A stretch of 64,000 nucleotides of DNA from NCBI GenBank assembly GCA_946800325.1, contig OX326956.1, forward strand, positions 18,008,667 through 18,072,666, read 5' to 3'. The notes under the pieces are model-generated. The model was given only the letters and a program-made list of their open reading frames with translations, searched no databases and was not told the DNA's origin. Source of the DNA: Luzula sylvatica (taxonomy: Eukaryota; Streptophyta; Magnoliopsida; Poales; Juncaceae). Positions within the stretch are counted from its first letter, which is position 1; each line of letters begins with the position of its first letter. This document shows positions 53,543 through 64,000 of the stretch, piece by piece. The translations under genes and the position numbers were made by a program.

Positions 53543-54344
53543 ATGTGGGTGGGTATGTAGGAAGGTAGTCAGGTAGTTATTAATTGATCAGTTAGTTAGT
53601 TAGTTAGTTAGTTATTTAATTGGTTAGTTAGTTATTTAGTTCGCTAATAGTTAGTTAGTTAGTTAGATAGTTAGTTAGTTAGTCAGTTAGTTATCTAGTT
53701 AGTTAGTATGTTCGTTATTTAGTTGGTATGCAGGAAGGAAGCTAGTTAGTTAGTTAGTTAATAAGTTTATTAGTTAGCTAGTAGTTAGTTAGTTAGGTAC
53801 TTAGTTAATTAGTTAGTAAGTTCATTAGTTAGTTAGTTAGTATGTATGTAAGATGGTAGTTATTAGTTAATTAGTTAGTTACTTACTTAGATAGTTACTC
53901 ATATAGTAGTTACTTAGTCAGTTAGTCAGTTAATTAGTTAGTTATTTAGTTGGTTAGTTTGTTAGTTAGATAGTAGTTAGTTTGTTAGTTCGTTAATATG
54001 TATGTAAGAAGGTAGTAAATTAGTTAGTTAGTTAGATAGATAATTAGTTAGTTAGTTAGTTAGTTAGTTATCTAGTTGTTAGTTTGTTAGTTAGTTAGTT
54101 AACTAGTTAGTTATTTAGTTAGTTTGTTAGTTAGCTCGCTAGTAGTTAGTTAGTTAGTTAATTAGTTAGTTAGTTAGTTAGTTAGTTAGTTCGTTAGTTA
54201 ATATGTATGTAAGAAGGTAGTTAGTTAGTTAGATAGTTAATTAATTAGTTAGTTAGTTAGTTCGTTAGTTATCCAGTAGTTAGTTGGTTAGTTAATTGAT
54301 TAGTTAGGTATTTAGTTAGTTAGTCAGTCAGTTAGTTAGTTAGT

Positions 54345-54590
54345 TAGTTAGTGGGTATGTAGAAAGGTAGTTTCGAAGTTAGTTAGTTAGTTAATTAGTT
54401 AGTTAGTTAGTTAGTTAGTTAATAGGTATGTATGAAGATAGTTAGTTAGTTAGTTAGTTAGTCAGTTAATTATTTATTTAGTTGGTTAGTTAATTAGCTA
54501 GTAGTTAGTTAGTTATTTAGTTAGTTAGTTAGTGGATATGTTGAAAGGTAGGTACTTAGTTAGTCAATTAGTTTCTAGGTATGTTGGATG

Positions 54591-54623
<33 letters not shown>

Positions 54624-54633
54624 ATGTAAGAAG

Positions 54634-54678
<45 letters not shown>

Positions 54679-55200
54679 GGGTATGTAGAAAGGTAGTTTC
54701 GAAGTTAGTTAGTTAGTTAATTAGTTAGTTAGTTAGTTAGTTAGTTAATAGGTATGTATGAAGATAGTTAGTTAGTTAGTTAGTTAGTTAGTCAGTTAAT
54801 TATTTATTTAGTTGGTTAGTTAATTAGCTAGTAGTTAGTTAGTTATTTAGTTAGTTAGTTAGTGGATATGTTGAAAGGTAGGTACTTAGTTAGTCAATTA
54901 GTTTCTAGGTATGTTGGATGATAGTCAGTTAGTTAGTTAGTTAGTTAGTGGGTATGTAGAAAGGTAGTTTCGAAGTTAGTTAGTTAGTTAATTAGTTAGT
55001 TAGTTAGTTAGTTAGTTAATAGGTATGTATGAAGATAGTTAGTTAGTTAGTTAGTTAGTTAGTCAGTTAATTATTTATTTAGTTGGTTAGTTAATTAGCT
55101 AGTAGTTAGTTAGTTATTTAGTTAGTTAGTTAGTGGATATGTTGAAAGGTAGGTACTTAGTTAGTCAATTAGTTTCTAGGTATGTTGGATGATAGTTAGT
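54345..55200 (+). repeat. Three tandem copies of a ~270-326-base satellite cassette
   Basis: The distinctive word GTAGTTTCGAAG puts its TTTC at 54371, 54697 and 54968, giving spacings of 326 and 271. Each copy then runs through AATAGGTATGTATGAAGATAG, CAGTTAATTATTTATTTAG, GGATATGTTGAAAGGTAGG and TTCTAGGTATGTTGGATG with almost no change. The near identity implies very recent tandem duplication. Confidence 0.88.
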
Positions 55201-55947
55201 TAGTTAATTAGTTAGTCAGTTAGTCAGTTAGTTAGTTAGTTTGTTAATATATATGTATGAAGGCATTTTGATAGTTAGTTAGTTAGGTAATTAGTTAGTT
55301 AGTTAGTTAGCTAGTAGTTAGTTAGTTAGGTAGTTTGTTAGTTTGTTATTTAGTTATATAGTTAGTGAGCTTGTAGTTAGTTAGTTAATAGGTATGTATG
55401 AATATCGCTAGTTAGATAGTTAGTTAGTTAGTTATAATGTACGTAAGAGGGCAGTCAGTAAGTTAGTTAGATAGTTAATTAGTTAGTTAGTTAGTTAGTT
55501 ATCTAGTAGTTAGTATGTTAGTTTTTTATCTAATTAATTAGTTATTTAGTTAGTTAGCTAGTAGTTAGTTAGTTAGTTAGTTAGGTAGTTGGTTAGTTGG
55601 TATGTAGGAAGGTAGGTAGTTAGTTAGTTAGTTAGTTAATTAGTTAATTAGTTAGTTAGTTAGTTCATAGGCATGTAAGAAGATAGTTAGTTAGTTAGAT
55701 GGTTAGTCAGTTAGTTAGTTAGTTAGTAAGTTAGTTAGTTAGTGGGTTTGTAGGAAGGTAGTTAGTTAAATAGTTAGTAGGTAGTTTGTTAGTTAGTTAG
55801 TCAGTTAATAGGTATGTATGAAGGGTAGTTAGTTAGTTAGTTAGCTAGTAGTTAGATAGTTAGTTAGTTAGATAGTTAGATAGTGAATTAGTTAGTTATT
55901 TAGTTAGTCAGTTTGTTACCTAGTTAGTGAACTAGTAGTTAGTTAGT

Positions 55948-55985
<38 letters not shown>

Positions 55986-56595
55986 TATAGTACTTAGTTA
56001 GTTAGTTAATTAATTAGTTAGTTAATTAGTTAGTTAGTTAGTTAGTTAGTGGGTATGTAGAAAGGTAGTTAGTTAGTTCGTTAGTTACTTAATTAGTAGT
56101 TGGTTAGTTAGTTAGTTAATAGGTATTTAGGAAAATAATTAGTTAGGTCGTTAGTTAGTTAATTAGTTAGTTATTTAGTTAGTTATTTAGTTAGTTATCA
56201 TGTAGTTAGTAAGTTGGTCAGTTAGTTAGTGCGTATGTTGAAGGTAGTTAGTTAGTTATATAGTTAATAAATTAGTTTGTTAATTAGATAATAGGTATGT
56301 AGGAAGATAGTTAGTTAGTTAGTTAGTTAATCTGTATGTAAGAAGGTAGTTAATTAGTTAGTTAGTTAGATAGTTAGTTAATTAGTTAGTTATTTAGTTA
56401 GTTAGTCACTAAGGTAGTAGTTAGTTAGTTAGTTAATTAGTTAACTAGTTAGGTATTTAGTTAGTTAGTTAGTTAGTTAGCTTGTAGTTTGTTAGTTAGT
56501 CAGTTAATTAGTTAGTTAGTTAGGTAGTTAGTTAGTTAATTAGTTTGTTAGTTAGTTAGTTCGTTAGTTAGTTAGTAAGTTACTTAGTTTGTTAG

Positions 56596-57513
<918 letters not shown>

Positions 57514-57813
57514 TACTAACTAATTAACTAACTAACTAATTAACTAACAAACTAACTAACTTACTTACTAGCTAACTAACTAACTACTATCTAACTAACT
57601 AATTAACTAACTAACTAAATAACTAACTAATTAACAAACTAACTAACTACCTAACGAACTAACTACTAGCTAACTAACTAACTAATCAACTAATTAACTA
57701 ACTAACTAACTACCTTCATATATATATATATTAACTAACTAACTAACTAACTAACGAACGAACAAACTAATTAAATAACGAACTAACTAAATAACTAACT
57801 AGCTAATTGACTG

Positions 57814-57850
<37 letters not shown>

Positions 57851-58649
57851 TTAACTAACTAACTAACTAATTGACTACCTTCTTACATACTAACTAACTA
57901 ATTAACTAACTAACTAACTAATTAACTAACTAACTAATTAACTAACTAACTAATTAACTAACTAACTAATTAACTAACGACCTTTCAACATACCCATTGA
58001 CTAACTAACTAACTAACTAATTACAAACTAACTAACCAACTACCTAACTAAATAACTAACTAACTAACTAACTAACTATCTTCATACATACCAATTAACT
58101 AACTAACAATCTTCATACATACATACTAACTAATTAACTAACTAACTAACAAACTAACTAATAACCAAACTACCTTTCTACATACCCACTAACTAACTAA
58201 CTAACTGAATAACTAACTAAATAACTAACTAATTAGTTAACTAAACTAACTACTAGATAAATAACTAACTAACTAACTAACTAACTAATTAACTAACTAT
58301 CTAACTAACTAACTACTTTCTTACATACATATTAACTAACTAACTGACTAACGAACTAACTAACGAACTAACTAACTAACCAACTAACAAACTAATTAAC
58401 TAACTAACTACTAGCTTGCTAACTAACTAACTATCTAAGTAGCTAACTAGGTTACTAACTAACTAACTAACTAACTAACTAACGAACTAACTAACTAATT
58501 AACTATCTGACTAACTAACTAATTACCTACCTTCTTACATATATATTAACAAACAAACTGACTAACCGACTAATTAACTAACTAATTAACTAACTATCTA
58601 ACTAACTAACTAAATAACTAACTAACTAAGTAACTTACTACTAGTTAAA

Positions 58650-58683
<34 letters not shown>

Positions 58684-59262
58684 CTAGATAACTAACTAAA
58701 TAACTAACTAACTAACTAACAAACTACCTACCTTCGTACATACCTATTAACTAACTAACTAACTAACTAACTACTTATCTAACTAACTAACTTGTTTCCA
58801 ACATACCCACTAACTAACTATCTAACTAACTATCTAACTAACTAACTAACTAATTAACTAATTAACTAACTAACTAACTAACTTCCTACATACCTATGAA
58901 CTAACCAACTTACTAACTAACTATCTAACTAACTACCTTTCCTACATATCTATTAACTAACTACTAGCTAACTAACTAACTAACTAATTAACTAACTACC
59001 ATCCTACATACCCACTTAATAACTAACAAACAAACTAACTAACTATCTACTAGCTAACTAATTAACTTACTAAATAACTAACTAATTAACTAACTAACTA
59101 ATTAATTACTAGCTAACTAACTAGATAACTAATTAACTACTAGCTAGCTAACTAACTAACTAAATAACTAACTAACTCACTAACTAACTACGTTCCTACA
59201 TACCCTCTAACTAACTAACTAACAAACTAACTAACTGCTAGCTCACTAACTAACTAACAAAC

Positions 59263-59308
<46 letters not shown>

Positions 59309-60111
59309 GATACTAGCTAACCAACTGACTAACTAATTAACGAACTAACTAACTACCTACCTACCTTCATACATACCTATTAACTAACTAACTAAATTAC
59401 TACCTAACTAACAAATTAACTAACTGCCTATCAAACAAACTAACTAACTAACTAACTAACTTCCTACATACCTATGAAATAACTAACCAACTAATTAACT
59501 AACTAAATAACTAACTAACTAACTACCTAACGAACTAACTACTAGCTAACTAACTAACTAACCAACTAACTTATTAACTAACTAACTAAATAACCAACTA
59601 ATTAACAAACAAACTAACTAACTAGTAGATAACTAACTAACTAATTAACTGTCAAATTAACTAATTAACTACCTTCTCACATACATATTAACTAACTAAC
59701 TAACTAACTAACTACTATCAAACTAAATAACTAAATAACTAATTAATTAACAAACTAACAAACATACTAACTACTACATAACTAACTAACTAACTAACTA
59801 ATTAACTATCTAATTAACTAATTAACTACCTTCTTACATACATACTAACTAACTAACTAACTAACTGACTGACGATATTCATACGTACATATTAACTAAC
59901 TAACTGACTACTAGCTCACTAACTAACTAACTAACTGACTAACTAACTAACTGACTAACTACTAGCCAACTAACTAACTAACTAATTAACTAACTAATTA
60001 ACAACTTTCATACATATATATTAACTGACTAACTAACTAAGTAACTGACTAACAAACTAATTAACTAACTACCAAACAAACAAACTAACTAACTAATTAA
60101 CTGATTACCTA
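57514..60111 (-). repeat. CTAA satellite array, third inverted segment
   Basis: Inverted satellite whose parts match block A, for example 57720-57830 with 14330-14420, 58690-58750 with 15366-15430 and 59100-59220 with 17130-17220. It ends in ACCTA (60107-60111), the left target duplication of the solo LTR that follows. Confidence 0.93.
60107..60111. repeat. Left target site duplication ACCTA of the outer solo LTR
   Basis: ACCTA here and at 63722-63726 bracket the TG...CA element exactly. ACCTA is not the array's basic tetranucleotide phase, so the match is informative. Confidence 0.85.
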
Positions 60112-61522
60112 TGTTATATCAATAATTAAATACAACAAAATTCTGGATGGAAAATAATTACAAGAAAAATGAGGGATCAAAATGGAAAAATTGCAAAAAT
60201 CCCTAACCCCTTTCACACTTACACCCTTGTCATGTATATAACATTATTTGGTGACTCTAGCCCCTTCTATCCCGTCAAATAAACCCCTTAATTTCGTGGC
60301 TAAAGAGAGAGGTGAAAGAAGAAGAAGAAGAAGCAAGAAGAGGAGATTGGAGAAGAAGAAGGGAACAAGTGATTCAAGAGGAGAAAACAAGAAAGGGAGC
60401 TCGGTTTCGAGGTCATCTTCATCTAGGCAGCCAGAGATAGGTGGTGGGGGAGTTGTCTATATCGATGAGCTTGATGTTTTGTGGTTGTAAATCTATTTTC
60501 TAATCTAATTCGAAGAATCCTTCGTATTTACTGCCATGGAAATTGATTGGAAGATTGAATTGAGCTTTCCTTGTTGAAACCCTAGATTTTTGGGGGGTGG
60601 AAGTAATTCTGGATTTTAGTGTTTCATAAATTGTTTTGGAGTATAAGGATGGTGCCATGGTGATTCGGCCGCTCGAATAATGGCGTTTCGATCATCTATT
60701 AGGCTTCCATCGAGAAAGGGTAAAAAAATTAGGGTTTCGGTTTTTGGGAAGAAAAGAAGTGATACAATTGAGTTGTTTGTTCTTAATGGGTCGGGTTTAA
60801 GTTTGGTTTTGAGTCAAGATCCTTTAACCCGGTATCCGCTAACCCTAGTTCAAATTCTGGATATAAGGGGTATTTTCGTAATTTTGGAGGACATGATTTT
60901 TCAGGGGGCACAATTATGCAATTGAGAAAAGGCTTAATCGCTCGATAATGTCCAATTAATTAATGGTTGGATTAATGAGCTATCGAGCCAAGATTAAATA
61001 CATGGCTGAGATTTCTTTGAGTAGTTTGAGTTTTCTCGTGTCATTCGTTCCTCTTGTATCCCGTTTAGGGTTTCATCTCGTAGTCATTAGTTATTCCGGT
61101 ATGTCGGATAAGTAGAAGTATTGTAGTTGATCGGTTCTTTGACGGGTCTACCGAACCATATTTCGTGTGTCATGTCTTCGTTATTTGGTCATAACTTCTC
61201 CGTTCGGTCTCCATTTCGCATGTTCTTGGTTCCGTTGGAAGACTTATTCCGAGGTGGTTTCAATGGCAGTAATTATGATTACTGAATCTGATTCTTCATT
61301 TATTTATTCATCATTTTATCTGTAGAATATGTGTAGTTCTTTGTAGTATGTAGGATTGTTGTTGATGTAGATCGAGTCGTAGTGAGGATGAGAGGTGGAT
61401 AAGGGAACACATGTTTGGACATTAATGTACTGACTGGCCAGAGGTGCATTTTCAGGTCGCTCCCGAACTTGCGAACTGTTAGACGTAGCAGTACGGTCTC
61501 CTCGAGTAGTTGTAGTAAATGT

Positions 61523-61527
61523 AGTGT
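61523..61527. repeat. Left target site duplication AGTGT of the nested solo LTR
   Basis: AGTGT here and at 63169-63173 border the TGAT...ATCA element exactly, in non-satellite sequence where chance repetition is unlikely. Confidence 0.93.
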
Positions 61528-63168
61528 TGATGTGAGGCAAATAGAGCACGTTTTACATGCTTAATTTGGAGGTTTTAGCCTTGTGAAAGTGTATTCTGCA
61601 TAGTTTATTCATCATATTTTAGATAAATTGAATATTACTTCACTTAATGTGTTTTATGCCTATTCACAGGAATTAGAAGGATTTGCTGAAGATTTGGAGA
61701 GTGTAGTTGTCTTCAGAATGCCAAAGGGAGTCGAAATGATATATCATACCGCTATTTTCGGTACACGGACAAGGCTGGAGGCAAATAAACCCATGTTAGA
61801 GAAAGCCCAAAAAGCTACACGAAATCCACTCAAACCCAATGCCTTATCCTTCCCACCTATCCTGGTGGAAATGTCCTCAATACCCCCAATCCTCTCCATC
61901 AACCCCTGGCCAATCAGAATACACCTTGCATGCTATAAATAAGACCCAAGGGCCTTGAGTTGTGGCTCTCTCGGACTGACTCTTTCCCCCTCATTCTGTT
62001 CTCTCTTCTTCTTTCTCTCTTCCAAGCACATGCAAGACAATCCAAGATACTTCAAGATTCTTCAAGAAAGCCATTGAGGTTTCGTACCGTGACCTGGATT
62101 CATTCCTTTCGGGCGATTCCTCCTCCTCCTCGAAGATCGTACCGTGACCAGGGCTCATTCCTTTTCGGGCGATTTAGAAGTGACCGTGACTCGATCCGTT
62201 TTCTTCGCAGCGAGCTGGATTCGTGACTCGGAGAGAAGAGTTTTTGTGAAGATCAGTGGAAAAGACCCCTTGACCAGAGCTTGCTCTTTTAGGGTGATTT
62301 CGCGAACCTCACGACTCGAGCTCGATCTCCTTTCGACCAGTCCTCGACGTGACGTGAGAAATCGATCTTTCGGCACGAGGAGAGAAGACCAAGAGCTGCA
62401 TCACGAGTTTCCCTCATTCTAGGTGTACTCTTTCTTATCTCTTGATGTTCTTGTTGTTTGGTTTAGTCTAAACTTTGTGTATGGAAAATTCTGCGATTTA
62501 TTGAATCTTTTAATCTCAAAACTTCTTGCTTGTTTGTGTTACTCTAGTTTTGAATCGTGCGTAATTTTAGTTATAATCGCACCATAATTGAACCGTTCTT
62601 GCAACTTCTTGAATTGCTTGAAATTAGTTTCTGAACCATAATTCAGCCTTATTTGTCAATCTAGTTAAAAATGCACCAACTCTTAATCGTTCTTGAAACT
62701 TCTTGAGTTGGTTATTTGTGTGTTACATTATAACTCTGAACCTCTCGTGAAGCTCTAGGTTAATTGTCTTGCTTGAAATAAACTTCAAAATCTCATTTCA
62801 GCCTTGTTTGCAAAAACGCAGAAATATGCGTTTTCTTGATTTTCTTGACTAGTTTGATGTGCTTTAAATCGTGTATAAATCTGAACCCTTATGAAATTCT
62901 CAAAATTTGGTTTCAATGGAATTTCTTGGTCAAGAACTTCTCTTTAACCTCTAAAACACCATAATCAAGTGAGAAATTCCATAGAAACAAAAGTTAGAAG
63001 TTTTTGTGAGTAGTTTAAATCAAAAATTTTGAATCATAATTGATGCACCAGCTCTCTGTGGATCGATCCTCATATTTACCACTGTAAAAACATGAGATTA
63101 AATTCTTTGATATTTGAGGTTTAAAACAACGACGATACTTTTCAAGTGTCTAAAAAACCCGCTCATCA
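61528..63168 (+). mobile_element. Athila-type solo LTR nested in the outer LTR
   Basis: It is 1641 bases, from TGATGTGAGGCAAATAG to CCCGCTCATCA, and homologous along its length to the LTR at 3746-5277. Shared parts include the start, ACGTTTTACATG, the GATATATCA region, CCAATCA plus TATAAATA (61910 and 61934), and GCTCTCTGTGGA near the end. It is more diverged than the other copies, so it is an older or different subfamily. AGTGT flanks both ends (61523-61527 and 63169-63173). The absence of internal sequence indicates LTR-LTR recombination after insertion. Frames within it (for example 61628-61942) are incidental. Confidence 0.93.
61910..61941 (+). promoter_or_regulatory. CCAAT and TATA boxes of the nested LTR
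   Basis: CCAATCA (61910-61916) and TATAAATA (61934-61941) keep the spacing seen at 4276-4305 in the younger LTR. A CT-rich stretch follows at about 61965-62020. Confidence 0.65.
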
Positions 63169-63721
63169 AGTGTTCGAGGGGGCGTGGTTTCAGTTGTGGC
63201 GTGGTTGAAACCACCACTCTTGGGATAGAGTGCAGCAGACTTTTACCCCATGTAGATCCGAGGTATTAGTCTATGAGTGAGTCCCGTGTTGTTATCGTTG
63301 TGGTTTCACAATGAGAATTATGTAGTGGTTGTTGTCGTATTTACAGAATTCCTAGATCGTTGTAGTCGGTCATCATGGTAGTTCTCGTAGTAGGTTGTCG
63401 TGGTAGTCGTCGTTGAGTAAATAATAATTAAATATTATTTTACTTATCTAACTCTCAGCCAACATTTCCAGGTAGCACTTGAGGTGGCAGTGGCATTCAT
63501 GTAGAATACGAGCGTAGCGGAGTGTGCGATCACTAGTTATCATTTGTATTCGTTTTAGTTGTATTTGTTTATGCCCACCATATGTATATTGAGTACATGT
63601 AGATTGTAGATTATAATTTATGCCAACTGGTTTTTATATTTGTGTATTTTTAACTCTGTTAATGCTCATATAATTATGGTAAGTACGTTGTGCACGATTA
63701 TCTTATTTTCGGGTTGTGACA

Positions 63722-64000
63722 ACCTAAGTAAGTAACTAACTAACTAACTAACTAATTAACTAACTAAATAACTAACTAATTAACTACCTTCTTACATACT
63801 AAATTACTAACTAAATTACTAACTAATTAATTAACTAACTAACAAACTACTAGATACCTAACTAACTAACTAACTAAATAATTAACTAACAATCTAACTA
63901 ACTGACTAACTAACTATCTAACTAACTAACTAACTATATAACTAACTAACTATTATCTCACTAACTAACTAACAAACTAACTAACTAAATAACTAACTAA
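63722..64000 (-). repeat. CTAA satellite after the solo LTR, running off the window
   Basis: It starts with ACCTA, the right target duplication, then CTAA units. Bases 63740-64000 follow 15880-16112 closely, including TTCTTACATACTAAA and CAAACTACTAGATACC. Confidence 0.93.

Larger units (their letters stand above)
60112..63721 (+). mobile_element. Solo LTR (about 1964 bases without its insertion), interrupted by a nested solo LTR
   Basis: It begins TGTTATATC and ends GGGTTGTGACA, so TGT and ACA form the terminal repeat. ACCTA flanks both ends (60107-60111 and 63722-63726), a 5-base target duplication. Satellite follows on both sides with no internal retroelement sequence, which marks a solo LTR. 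Removing 61528-63168 and one AGTGT leaves about 1964 bases. A TATATAA at 60235-60241 is a possible promoter box. Length and termini suit Tekay/Del-like chromoviruses; that family call is uncertain. Small frames at 60248-60490 and 60680-60925 lie within the LTR and are not taken as genes. Confidence 0.85.

Noticed and set aside
60248..60925. Two 80-codon frames as a host gene
   Set aside because: They lie inside an LTR bounded by a perfect target duplication. The Lys/Arg/Glu-rich frame comes from a GAAGAA-rich stretch.
61628..62422. Frames of 73-104 codons near 62 kb as genes
   Set aside because: They lie in the nested LTR, overlap on both strands and match no protein type I know.

Overview
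This window is nuclear, repeat-dominated DNA from a flowering plant. The evidence is an Athila-type Ty3/gypsy retrotransposon with a tRNA-Asp primer site, two further plant-style long solo LTRs, a hAT-type non-autonomous transposon and CACTA-like ends. No bacterial gene, host protein-coding gene, rRNA, tRNA or CRISPR array could be supported. The species cannot be named from the sequence.

About 45.8 kb (71%) is one satellite: a degenerate TTAG tetranucleotide array, read as CTAA when inverted. It is punctuated every ~70-130 bases by a conserved spacer close to GGGTATGTAGGAAGGTAG. It is not the canonical plant telomere repeat. The strand alternates: TTAG at 278-3745; CTAA at 13172-20252; TTAG at 20253-28084 (interrupted by a hAT-type element at 20932-22007); TTAG at 31925-35224; CTAA at 35225-39816; TTAG at 39817-57513 (with a 155-base TA microsatellite at 56599-56753); CTAA at 57514-60111 and 63722-64000. 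The order TTAG-CTAA-TTAG occurs twice with closely matching detail: block A is 571-22400 without its insertions, and block B starts at 31931. The array has therefore grown by duplicating segments of many kilobases, inverted piece included. Block B serves as an empty-site reference for insertions in block A.

Inserted elements, left to right: (1) 1-277, the 3' end of an older LTR of the Athila-type family. (2) 3746-13171, a young Athila-type element with a full 5' LTR, PBS, one gag-pol frame broken by a single in-frame TGA in reverse transcriptase, a polypurine tract, and a 3' LTR cut off after 1008 of 1532 bases. Comparison with block B indicates that about 1 kb of neighbouring satellite was lost with the LTR end. 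(3) 20932-22007, a 1076-base hAT-type element with terminal inverted repeats and an 8-base target duplication. (4) 28085-31924, an AT-rich island with CACTA-like ends, short tandem duplications and repeated palindromes. (5) 60112-63721, a solo LTR with target duplication ACCTA, which itself contains a second, Athila-type solo LTR (61528-63168) with target duplication AGTGT.

No genes work together here beyond the gag-pol of the retroelement. The interest lies in the satellite (composition, strand switches, nested duplications) and in the clear insertion, recombination and deletion history. Similarities and repeat boundaries were judged by eye; positions inside the satellite are good to a few bases at the sharp junctions and to tens of bases elsewhere.
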